From Ichthyophonus hoferi (Eukaryota > Opisthokonta > Ichthyosporea > Ichthyophonida > Ichthyophonidae), in the NCBI GenBank assembly GCA_002751075.1, contig NAOQ01000028.1:177601-194994 (forward strand): a stretch of DNA of 17,394 nucleotides. The letters run 5' to 3'. The notes beneath the pieces were generated by a model. That model had not been told where the DNA came from, ran no database searches, and saw only the letters and a list, made by a program, of their open reading frames with translations. Below are positions 1 through 9,160 of this stretch, piece by piece (position 1 is the stretch's first letter; every line of letters begins with the position of its first letter). Made by a program: the position numbers and the translations under genes.

Positions 1-143
1 ATAGTAGGATAGTAGGATAGTAGTATAGTATAGTATAGTATGATAATAGAATAGTAGTATAGTATAGTATAGTATGATAATAGAATAGTAGTATAGTATA
101 ATAATAGAATAGTAGTATAGTATAATAATAGAATAGTAGTATA
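1..143. repeat. (ATAGT)n imperfect pentanucleotide array
   Basis: Tandem TAGTA/TATAG units with occasional AATAG interruptions. It lies in the intron downstream of the last visible USP8-like exon and continues past the window edge. The same pentamer in opposite orientation forms the array at 2001-2113. Confidence 0.9.
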
Positions 144-205
144 TCAAATCATAAGAACCAACCACCTCAAATAATTTATAATAAAAAATATAAACCAGTC
201 CTTAC

Positions 206-3200
206 GTGTGAACAAAAACTACATGGTTATATTTGTGACGTTTTGCAAATATTTCAGCTTCTTCATAATTCAAAACGCCAATCAGAGTCTCGATTGAGAG
301 CCTGTAGAGAATGAGCACTGGTTAGATTATGACTGATTGATATGGTCTATTAGGTTTATATTATTTTGCTATCACTATACACTATATATCTTGTTTTATC
401 GATAATAACATATCCACAGGAATATCCCATCGTTCTCATTAGCTGCCCCATAATATATTTATCGAATCTGAATTTTTAGTGGCTCAAGATTGACAATAAA
501 ATTTAATGCCAAACAAGCATTAAATACTATACATACTCAAAATATTAAAAAATATTGTCTCGCTAGCCAATTACATTATAGATATCGCGATTTAACGCCC
601 CGATTTTATAGATTGATAGGGCGACAATTTATTTTAAGAGTTATAAAACTTAGAGTCAATACCCTGCCAAAACATACCCCCTATCATGAACAACATCCTC
701 TGGTAGGTTGATCGTAGATTCGCCACTGACATGTGATAGGTGGAATCGCGCGCGACTTCGGGTGTCGATTACAAGGACAGTGTGGGGATTATCATTATCC
801 TTCATACGATACCTAGGGAAGGAGTTTAAAATTTTAAAATGTATTTTAATTTTTTAACTTTTTTTTTTTTTGAGTTTCCAAGTAAAACCAAAGTTTGGTT
901 ATTGTCTCTTTATTTATGCATAAATATCCAATAAAACTTGGTAGTTTTTAATTTTAAAACTTATATGTGCACGAGTGTTGGCAGAATGACTATACCTATA
1001 AAAAATAAATAAATTTAAATAAATGCATATCTATGTTCAATTAAACATAAAAAGTTTAACGAGCAAACCAATTCATTATTTACCACCAAATTTCTTCCAT
1101 ATTTGAGCAGTTCATATACTGAGATACTAGACCTACATATTAAAATTAAGTATTCAATTAAGAGTTGCAAAGCTATTAATGCATAGAGGGCACTGGATTG
1201 TGCAAAAACTGTAGTAATTAGAATATAAAAAGAATAATAAAGTCCACAAATACAAATGATTGGTTGTGAGGAGACATAAACTAATACGTACAAGTCATTG
1301 GGCCGTATAAACTGAACAGGTTGTATACGAGGGGGCATTGGTGGAGCTACGGTAGAGCACATGGCACCATTGCTACACCTTTCCAAATTAGGGTCAAACA
1401 AACTCAGTACTGGTTAGTAAGTGAAGTATATTATTATTATTAGTATTAGTATTAGTATTAGTATTACTACTATTATTATTTTTATTACCATTAATATTGT
1501 TATTGGTATTATTAATATTTATATTCGTATTATTGCTACTATTATTGTTATTATTATCATTATTACTATTATTATTATGCTTACTATCATTAATATCAAT
1601 ACTATTACCATTAATACTTCCACTATTCTTGTTGCTATATAGTCATATGCACCCTCCAATAATACCAATACCTACGTCGATTGCGTTGACAATGGCGAAT
1701 TCGTATCGGCATTCATGCAGTACAGGGAAGTTTTTAATGGTTGAACTGATGATCGATCTGTTTTTACGTCGCTCTAATTGGATTTAAATCACTTAGTTTT
1801 GAATGAAAGAAAAGAAAAGACAATAATTTATAAGGCTATATATATATTCCTTTAGTATATCTTTCCAGTTTATTATTTTTTATTCCTATCTTGCGTCTCT
1901 CCTACGCTAAGTATCTTGGTATGCATATATAAAGTGGTATGACTTTATTTACCAACAGTTGCCAATAAACCGGACATGAATATAGATTGACAATATTATT
2001 TACTATATACTATACTATACTATGCAATACTATACTACACTATACTATACTACACTATACTACACTATAATACACTATACTACACTATACTATACTATAC
2101 TATACTATACTATAAGATAAGAGAGGATAGGATACTAACCATGACCACTTCTTTAATTATCAAATGCAGTAAACAAGAACCGTGAGACTATAAGAGTCTA
2201 GAAAGGATATAATACCAATATACCAATCAAAAAGGAAAGTTTAAACCGGATATTGAAGAATAAAAATGATAGGAATAAATCATATTATGTTGTGTTGCAT
2301 TATTATAAAAGAAAAATAAGCCAATAGGACATAAGATAAGATGAAATAAACAAGAATCTACCTACCTGTCTTTCATTAAAATTAATGTTGGCATATGATA
2401 GGTTATCTTCCTCTGTTTTAGTATTAATCTCATTTTCTCTCTCCAACTCCGCATATCTATTCTCCAATTTTATCGTCAGAAGCTTTGCGTATTTGAGTGC
2501 TTGCTCTATACGCTTCTTTCTTATCGCCCATTGCTGTGCCCCATTAAAAATTAAAATCATATGATTGGAACTTTAAATTTTATTACCAAATTGTAGAAGA
2601 AAAATTATGTTATTGATAGTTTCTGATGTGGAAAGGCAGAAAAGGTGGGTTTTTAACTTCTTTCTTAATTCCGATTAGTTAAATTTTAAATTTTAAATTT
2701 TAACTACGTTTTTAAATATATAGAATGGGGCAATCTTGTACACTATCAGAGTAGATGTAGATTTCTAGATAGGTTAACTGGACAAAATAAAAGGTATTAT
2801 AACTTTATTGGTGTAGGTCAATATTATATAGTTATATATAATCTATTCTACACAATACCTTATATTGTGTATCTATATCCGATAGTATACATTATATTTC
2901 ACATCTTATATACTATATATTATATATTATATACTACATTATAGCCCTCTATATCAGACCATATATAGAAATAAATAAAAAATAAAATTTATCGGACCAT
3001 TAATCACTGCTCACCTTGCCTGCAGATTGGTGGGTTTTAAATTTTTCACAGAGTATTACATAAAGGCTGGGAGAGAAAGACGTAGTGAGTGATCCATAGG
3101 CAATAGGATATATGTATATGATAGAGCCACAGTTATCCTATGTAATATACTATAAAGAATTAATATAGACACAATACTACGTCAGACCTTATGACGCAAT

Positions 3201-5760
3201 ACAACACAATCCACTCATAAAATGCTACATAATAAACATAATATAATATAATATAATATAATATAATATCAAGTCAAATAATATAAAGCAACAACATAAG
3301 GCATATTTTTCAATATCATCATCTAGTATAATATATGAACAGACACTAACACCAATAGCACAACAGTATTGCACATAAAGCCTATAAAGAGATAATGTGA
3401 AAGGATAAAATAAACCAGAAAAATCAACAGAAGGAGAGGGAAAGTGGAATAGAGATAGATAAAGAGATAAGGATATATATAATAGTTAGTCAGATGGTTA
3501 GGGAGATAGATATATAGATAGAGTGATAGATATATAGATAGGGATATAGTTAAATAGATAGATATATAGGAATATAGATAGATAGATAGATAGATAAATA
3601 AAGAGATAAAGAGAGAGAGATATATAGATAGATAGATATATAGATATATATAAGTAGATAGACAGATCGACAGATAGATAGATAAACTCACTCCATATAT
3701 CTCATATAAAGGCAATAAGCTTTCTCTTCGTCCCCTTGTTTTACACACTCATTGGCCTGTTAAATAATATTATAATTCCATTGGTCATTACCATCCTCTA
3801 TATACATATAAAAATATACCCATATATGTCTATATATACATTCTTAACCAATCACAATCTGTTAAATATATTTTAACACTCATCTTTAGCCCAATTAAAA
3901 CATGGCAGATGGGATGGAAAATAAAGGTACAAGAATGGTCAAATCAATAGAGAGGATAGATCCATTTATAGACATCACTATAAATAGATATAGCCCAAGA
4001 ACCAATAATATATAGGTATAAATATTATATAAAAACATGCACTGATGGATTAATTTAGACACATTTTCCTAATATTAGGTTTTAGTTATGGTTTAATTTT
4101 TAACTTTTATTTACAATTGGAGTTTCAAAATTACTGAGAATTACAAGCAGCCGCACTTTATTTAGCAAGACAAAATGAGAGGAAGAGAGAAAGATAAGAA
4201 AGAAATGGGAGTAGGAAATCATACCATAGTATCCATGTACCATCCTATCATATCATGCCATATCATATCATATCATATCATAACATAACACATAAACATC
4301 AATTATAGCCATCATCTACCAATCATTATATTTTAAATCTTTCCTATTATATCTTTATAAATCCCTTACTCACCAATCCTTTATACTCATTAACAAGCCT
4401 CCAACCAACCAAAACAAAACAAGTACTAATCCACAACACATCAAGCACATAGAAAGGGGAATATAACACTATATGCATACCACATCAAACATTCTATCCA
4501 GAGATGTTAGTAATGACTGGTCGGTCTTTCCGTTTTCATTTTCTTCAGGTTTATATATTGCATATTCCTTTTTTAGAGTTTCAAAATTTTTTGCCTGGAA
4601 ATATAGAAGGAGAGAGGGAGAGGAAGAGGGAGAGGGAGAGAAAAAGAAATGTATTGGCCATATTTTTAACAACTTTTCCATATAATTTTAATTTTTAATA
4701 TTCCTAATTTTCAATATGAAAATGTCCAAGTACGTTCAAAATCACATATATTTATCAAATGACAATGATTGGTGCCTATGAACCAACAGTTTCACGTATA
4801 TACCTTGTTCAATATATATATATATATATATATTCATGACTTTAGCCACATACACATATATTGCTATCTACCTATCTATATCCTTATACCTTATTTATAA
4901 TAAAAAATCGTATATGTATATATGACTATATGTATATATGACTATATGTATATCTCTCGATCTACCTGTTCTATATGCATATCCATTTAACCATCTACCT
5001 ATCTAGCTAAATATCTCAATCCGTCTTTCAATCTACCTAGACCATATATATATATATACACTCTTTCCAACTAATTATCCAGTTATCTAACTATGTATAT
5101 ATATATATATATATCCTTGCTTACACACGACTTGATATAATACTCATAATACCTATAATGCATATAATAACTATAATACATATAATACATATAATAGCTA
5201 TCATATGCATAATACACATAATACCCAACATACTTTTAAGTTATTTAAATAAAATCCTAACTATATATTCTGCAGTTATATATTATAAGTTCCACCAGCC
5301 CTCACAGCCATACACAGCTAAAAAAATCCAAAAAAACTTGTGTAGGTAGTTATAGGCACAGAAAGAATAGCAATATATTCAGAGGAATAAATATGTTTAT
5401 GTAGGTTCATGTGTATATTATTTTTATTTCTTTCTAGTCTTTAGTATGACTACAGGAACACCTTAATATCTATAAATAAAAAGCTTGAGTGCGTTTATGT
5501 GCTCGCATATACGCATTTTCATGCATACCGCAGACCTGTATATATGCATATATACGCATGTACCCACATCTTTATGCATTATTTCCTATACATATAAAAA
5601 CACACATATATATATATATTCACATATCTACCCTTGTATTTAGACATGCAAGCACATTATTTCCCCTCGCTCTATCTTTTGTTCATTGATGAACAAAGTT
5701 GCATGATAACCACGCAACCAACCCATATTACGTTACCAGGTAAAGGGGCTTAGGTTCCAT
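206..5760 (-). CDS. USP8: USP8-like ubiquitin carboxyl-terminal hydrolase, N-terminal part, 9 exons, runs off left edge
   Basis: Exons read on the minus strand: 5760-5737, 4594-4481, 3756-3692, 3066-3015, 2533-2366, 1773-1676, 1378-1292, 812-678, 301-206 (839 nt, about 280 residues). All joins keep frame and every donor is GT, every acceptor AG (donors gtaacg, gtatgc, gtgagt, gtgagc, gtaggt, gtaggt, gtacgt, gtatgt, gtaagg). The start ATG has a strong context (ACA ATG G). The N-terminus MEPKPLYL|AKNFETLKK resembles human USP8 VPKELYLSSSLKDLNKK. SLDRMFDVANEC then QGDEEKAYCLYMRYM match the USP8 dimerisation domain (KIFKTAEEC, DRDEERAYVLYMKYV). Exon 5 (56 residues) is charged coiled coil like the segment that follows in USP8. 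Exons 7-9 give FIRPNDLYRMK, VLVIDTRSRARF, HVSGESTINLP and KYNHVVFVHT, the first half of a rhodanese-like domain. Known role of the family: endosomal deubiquitinase acting with ESCRT-0/STAM. The USP catalytic domain is not in the window. AMSH/STAMBP shares the dimer domain but has no rhodanese domain. Exon 7's acceptor is the weakest boundary. Confidence 0.88.
1428..1640. repeat. ATT/ATTAGT-type low-complexity array in USP8-like intron 6
   Basis: A run of TATTAG units (about 1437-1465) grades into a degenerate TTATTA/TTGGTATTA microsatellite. It lies between exon 6 (ends 1676) and exon 7 (begins 1378). Long hydrophobic open frames here (Ile/Leu runs) are translations of the repeat, not genes. 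A similar TTATTGGTATTATTA microsatellite recurs at 12393-12472 in the transporter gene. Confidence 0.85.
2001..2113. repeat. (ACTAT)n pentanucleotide array in USP8-like intron 5
   Basis: About twenty TATAC/TACAC pentamers with single-base variants. It is the reverse complement motif of the array at 1-143. On the transcribed strand it reads GTATAG repeats within the intron between exons 5 and 6. Confidence 0.9.
3238..3269. repeat. (TAATA)n pentanucleotide array
   Basis: Six perfect AATAT pentamers in the USP8-like intron 3, between the exons at 3756-3692 and 3066-3015. Confidence 0.85.
3452..3684. repeat. GATA/TAGATA tetranucleotide-rich array
   Basis: Interrupted GATA repeats directly downstream (on the transcribed strand) of the exon 3 donor at 3691. 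On the transcribed strand they read TATC/CTAT. A long Tyr/Ser/Leu-rich open frame across it (to 3323, minus) is a repeat artefact attached to the true exon sequence at 3692-3748. Confidence 0.9.
4245..4290. repeat. (TATCA)n pentanucleotide array
   Basis: Imperfect TATCA/CATAT units in USP8-like intron 2. This is another pentamer class, in keeping with the pentanucleotide bias of this locus. Confidence 0.8.
4607..4649 (-). promoter_or_regulatory. Purine/pyrimidine microsatellite serving as polypyrimidine tract of exon 2
   Basis: On the plus strand this is a GA-rich run (GGAGAGA, GGGAGAG repeats). On the gene's strand it becomes a long CT-only run, followed by TTCTATATTTCCAG and exon 2 at 4594. 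Position and composition match a polypyrimidine tract. Its function as such is inference from position. Confidence 0.6.
4800..5225. repeat. TA/TATG/CATA microsatellite cluster in USP8-like intron 1
   Basis: Holds (TA)n runs near 4812-4832, 5045-5058 and 5096-5114, a TATATGAC..TATATGTA tandem around 4914-4962, and CATAATA repeats at 5158-5225. All lie inside the 1.1 kb intron between exon 1 (5737) and exon 2 (4594). The rest of that intron (5226-5736) is unique AT-rich sequence with no gene that I can see. Confidence 0.8.
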
Positions 5761-5987
5761 TGTCGCGGTTGTTTAAGATAACTGGCTGTCGATGTATTTT
5801 ATTGAAACCTCTTTTCCTAGTGATAGTAGATAATTGACGTTATTTGTTTTTCAACTAAAACTAAAAATTAAATGAAAGGACTTTATTGCATACGAATACT
5901 AGACTGGAAGAGAGAATGCTCAAGGAAAGAATAAAAAAGCAAAAAGAATCAAAGTAGTTGTAAACGTTATGTTTTTTAAAAAGATGA

Positions 5988-6160
5988 AATATTTCTGTGT
6001 AGGTGTCTGTGTAGCTACAAGATAATGGTAGAAAAACTATAGTGTAGATGTCTAAACAAGACATAAACAATATTTCCTTGTGTAGGTGTCTGTGTAGTGT
6101 AGCTACAAGGTAATGGTAGAAAAACTGTAGTGAGTGTATACGTCTAAACAAGACATAAAT
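5988..6160. repeat. 80/93-bp tandem duplication upstream of the USP8-like start
   Basis: Unit 1 (about 5988-6067) and unit 2 (about 6068-6160) share TGTGTAGGTGTCTGTGTAG, GCTACAAG(A/G)TAATGGTAG, AAAAACT(A/G)TAGTG and GTCTAAACAAGACATAAA. Unit 2 carries small internal expansions (an extra TGTAG, and AGTGTATA). The array lies 230-400 bp upstream of the USP8-like ATG, so it could sit in the promoter or 5' leader. A minus-strand open frame of 96 codons across it looks incidental. Confidence 0.9.
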
Positions 6161-6591
6161 AATAAATAATAATTAATATATGTATGTGAAATAATTCTGT
6201 TATCATTACCAAGTAAACTAAATAGAATAATGACGCAATGTTTTGATTTTTATTAGGATTGATGTGTTCTACACCAATCACAAACAGTGTGTTGGTGAGT
6301 TATACACCAATAAAGACTATGTAAATTTTATTCGGTGTTCACTTATCTTTTTTAAAAGACCAACGAGAGGCATCCGATGATACCTGTAGACCTATAAACT
6401 TATTGGTTAAAAATATTGGGCTAATGAATTGTGTGTTTAAATCAGAGAACGAATGAGAGACGATTTTGTAACATGGACCAAATGTTACATTTGAGGATTC
6501 TTTTGGGGCAGATTTGCAAATTTCTAGAAAAAGGGCATATATATGGTAGCTTAGCTGTAAATATTTGAAAATTTCTTCACGCTGATTAGGC

Positions 6592-6656
6592 AAAGTAATT
6601 TAAAATTTATTTAGATTCTTAGTATCTATATATAATTACCAATTGGAGGTCCCGTT
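6592..6656 (+). repeat. 66-bp direct repeat, left copy
   Basis: Aligns without gaps to 8280-8345 (about 55 of 66 matches), sharing TAAAATTTATTTAGAT, TCTATAT and AATTGGAGGTC. TGGAGGTCCCG, shortly after TTACCA, has the form of an LTR end followed by a primer-binding site, but no tRNA match could be tested. Confidence 0.7.
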
Positions 6657-6827
6657 TCCAATGAAAACAGAGTAATAAAGAAGTCTTTCTGCAATGCAGT
6701 TTTACAAATAACAAAAAACTATGTGTAAAACATCATAGTTTTAGACCTTTGACTAGATATATTCTGCAGATGCATTAAAATTACAATTCTAGATGTAAAG
6801 CCAATATTAAGTCTATATTTGTACTTA

Positions 6828-7045
6828 ATGAAAAAACTACTACACAAGTTTAAAGTGGTTAAAAACTTCGAACTGACTATGATATTCCACAATAATTACA
6901 ATAGTAGTTATTATCCAAGAGAATTGAAGACTTGGAGATGAATGTCAATGCCAAGTAAGTTTGAACTAAATATCGGTATCATGTCAGCACCAATGGTAAT
7001 ATCACCATATAAATCATTTCCCGAGCAACTATACTCTCACAGGTT
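6828..7045 (+). repeat. Dispersed repeat, copy A (inside the copia fossil)
   Basis: Aligns with 10143-10375 in the same orientation. Shared blocks include ACTTAAT(A)GA, AAGTTTAAAG, ATATTCCACAATAATT, AGTAGTTATTATCC, GTCAATGCC and TCATTTCCC(G/A)AGCAA. It lies directly before the RNase H remnant, so the repeat is probably an upstream part of the same element's coding region. Confidence 0.7.
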
Positions 7046-8279
7046 TTGAGCGCCAAAAACACTTTCACTACTAATTAGGAGGGACCACTGGTACTAGCTG
7101 TACATGGGAAGAACCGTCACTAGATGGACTCCACGGAAGAGGAAATTGCTATCCGAGGCTACAGTGACTCTAGTTAGGTCAGCTCCTCTCAAAAAAGGCT
7201 GTTCTGTCTGGTTACTGCTACTCCATCAATGAGTCTTTGATTGATTGGAAGAGCAAGCTACGATCTACCATAGGGGTCTCCAGTACAGCTGCCGAGATCA
7301 TCACTTCAAATGATGCAACCATGGAGTCTTTCTAGACAGGAGGTTTGTTTAGATTGCTTTCTATAAATTCTTTCCATATGTACGTTTTCTGTAACAACCA
7401 AAGCATAATAACATTATCTTTGTTGCATAAGATGACTAATGGGGTTAGGCACCTAAAAATAAGAAGCCCATATATGCGTAACTCGGTGTCGCAAAAAGGA
7501 AAAGAATGGTTATTATATACACCTAATGACTCTTAATGTTAGTGATGTTTTTATCAAATCTTTGCGCCTAGGAAAAGATTATTGAAGTACATAAAGTGTT
7601 AGGGCTTGTATCAACTATATTCCCTAATAGTCAATAATTTCTGTACTGTCATTAAATTGGACTACACAGGAACAAGGGTGGTGGGGCGGGGAGATGAGGG
7701 TGTTAATATTTATTTATTGATGTTTAAGTAGCACCTTATGCAAAACTAATCTTCAAGGAAACAAGTTAGCATATATTTATTATATTTATTAACGATATCA
7801 ATTTAACTACAACTGGAATCAATTGAGATGATTACCCCAGACTATGGCTATTGACTGCAGGATTTAGACGTTATTTGAATCTTTAAAAAATTATTAAGCT
7901 ATACATTACTTAATTAAGTGTTTATATATATTGGAAATAGTTATTATAGGAATTAATAATTAATATATTTTCAATTTTTCACATAGCTAGTTATTATCAA
8001 GTACATATATTCAGTTTTAAAGACATCAACATATCAAAATTGACAAGTGCAATTAGTTCACTCTACATGGTGTCACTGGTGCAGCGCATGGACCAATTCA
8101 AGGTGTTCACTTATTTTCTTACTTATAGGTATATTTGTTATTTATTTAGTTATTTATTTATTTATAGTTATCTAATAGCTGTACTTTCATGTACTTCAAT
8201 TAATATCATATACACTTTATAACTTTTTATGGGACTGATGTCATAAGTACTTACTAATAGGATGTCCAATTTATGCTAA

Positions 8280-8345
8280 GAAGTAATATAAAATTTATTT
8301 AGATCACTGGTGTCTATATGTAATTACTAATTGGAGGTCTCTTTT
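8280..8345 (+). repeat. 66-bp direct repeat, right copy
   Basis: Partner of 6592-6656 in the same orientation, about 580 bp after the purine tract. The identity runs a few bases past the point where an LTR would end (AATTGGAGGTC), which is awkward for a simple 3' LTR and would fit a tandem or nested copy better. Confidence 0.7.
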
Positions 8346-8862
8346 AAAAATAAAAACCTTGCGCATAACACATGTATTGGAAATAGGACTAGTACTATTG
8401 TGTCAAGTTCTATTAGGTAGTCGTTGTCTGGTAAAGGGCAGGCTAAAGCTTTAGTTGGCTGCTCTTGAATTTCTTTCCGTTGATCAAAGAATATAGAAGC
8501 TTTTAGCTTCTTATTTGGCAATATATTGCGTATGTGTCCAAAATATGTTATGACTATCTTGATTAGCACATCCCACACTACGGGCAGTATGGACTTTACC
8601 ATACCATTTTACTTGTAGATCAACCAAAGTTTTCGTAACAACCGCATCAGGCATGATTGACAAATTATTAGTTAATCACTGTTGCGAGATGGTTAATCGC
8701 GATTGTAGTCTTAATCATAAAATACTTAAAATAGAGTGGCTCAGGATTAATTAGTTACCCTATTATCTAACCTGATAGATTGATTCGTTAATGGAACATC
8801 AGTAACACAAACTAGATAAGATAAAAAACAAGTATTAAAGAAAACGAAGGTCTATAATAAAG
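8346..8862. other. Unassigned intergenic sequence
   Basis: Contains a minus-strand open frame of 91 codons (8602-8327) with no recognisable domain and no splice or context support, and a short palindromic block GGTTAATCGCGATT near 8690. Nothing here supports a gene. Confidence 0.4.
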
Positions 8863-8955
8863 GGGGGAACTTTATACCATATCATAATGCGACTTTGATA
8901 TATATATATTATTTCTAGGAAACAGCATACTTGTCTGTTTCCTTTCTGTTTTTAT
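8863..8955 (+). repeat. Dispersed repeat family R, copy 1
   Basis: AAAGGGGGG followed about 50 bases later by CTAGGAAACAG..CTGTTTCC, an 8-bp inverted repeat (GGAAACAG/CTGTTTCC), then a T-rich tail. The layout matches copies at 9349-9450 and 10052-10140, but base identity is low. Confidence 0.4.
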
Positions 8956-9001
8956 TTTATTAAAAATTTCTACAAAGATATAGCAGCTTTGAACAGTATG
9001 T

Positions 9002-9160
9002 AATAGCTGTAATCTAACTGGTTAACACCCACGTAGCTGCTTAGTTCATTGGTTAACTATTTTAGTCTAGTTTGGGATTTTAATTGCAACTTGGTTTGAT
9101 TCGCGGAATACCATAAAATCACAATCGCTTTGTCCTGCGGTTAAGGTTCAATACCGATAG
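9002..9160 (+). other. tRNA-like segment, possible SINE remnant
   Basis: CTTAGTTCATTGGTTAACTA resembles an A box with D arm (TAGTT..AACTA pair). GGTTTGATTCGCGG and, further on, GGTTCAATACC resemble B boxes of RNA polymerase III promoters. An earlier ACTGGTTAAC may be a second A-box-like block. No full cloverleaf folds by eye, so this is not called as a tRNA. A degenerate tRNA-derived SINE is the best explanation, and chance is possible. Confidence 0.25.

Larger units (their letters stand above)
6592..8345 (+). mobile_element. Degraded Ty1/copia LTR retroelement (fossil)
   Basis: The recognisable core is the RNase H end of a copia-type polyprotein at about 7087-7610. It includes LIDWKSKLRSTIGVSSTAAE (family pattern LISWKSKKQ.TVALSSTEAE) and, further on, CNNQSIITLSLL with NGVRHLKIRSPYMR (family pattern CDNQSAI.L followed by RTKHIDIRYHFIRE). 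A purine-rich tract (7676-7700) follows, then TGTTAATATT, as expected for a polypurine tract beside a 3' LTR. Two 66-bp direct repeats, about 83% identical (6592-6656 and 8280-8345), bracket the fossil and may be surviving LTR-end segments. The element is broken many times over, has lost most of gag, integrase and reverse transcriptase, and looks old. The core is secure; the outer limits are a guess. Confidence 0.7.

Noticed and set aside
490-711. Plus-strand 73-codon open frame
   Set aside because: It overlaps in antisense the rhodanese exon at 812-678 and otherwise lies in its intron. There is no homology or context for a plus-strand gene.
1015-1401. Minus-strand 128-codon frame with apparent membrane helices
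   Set aside because: Only 1292-1378 is exon by splice phase and USP8 similarity. The hydrophobic part is intron read-through after the gtacgt donor.
1421-1787. Ile- and Leu-rich plus-strand frames
   Set aside because: They translate the ATT microsatellite. The end of the second frame is antisense to USP8-like exon 6.
3323-3691. Tyr/Leu/Ser-rich minus-strand frame
   Set aside because: It is read-through of the GATA array beyond the exon 3 donor. Only 3692-3756 is coding.
4473-4698. Two plus-strand frames rich in Arg/Glu
   Set aside because: They are antisense to exon 2 and to the CT tract of its acceptor.
4800-5120. Search for CRISPR-like or satellite arrays among the regular repeats
   Set aside because: Units are simple microsatellites without unique spacers, in a eukaryotic intron.
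6339-6593. Minus-strand 84-codon frame
   Set aside because: It has ordinary composition, but no recognisable domain and no splice partners, and it lies next to the copia fossil. A weak resemblance to the minus frame at 8602-8327 is within what AT-rich sequence gives by chance.
8744-8759. 16-base identity with transporter exon 3 (11955-11970)
   Set aside because: The identity does not extend on either side. With AT-rich composition, one such match in 17 kb can be chance.
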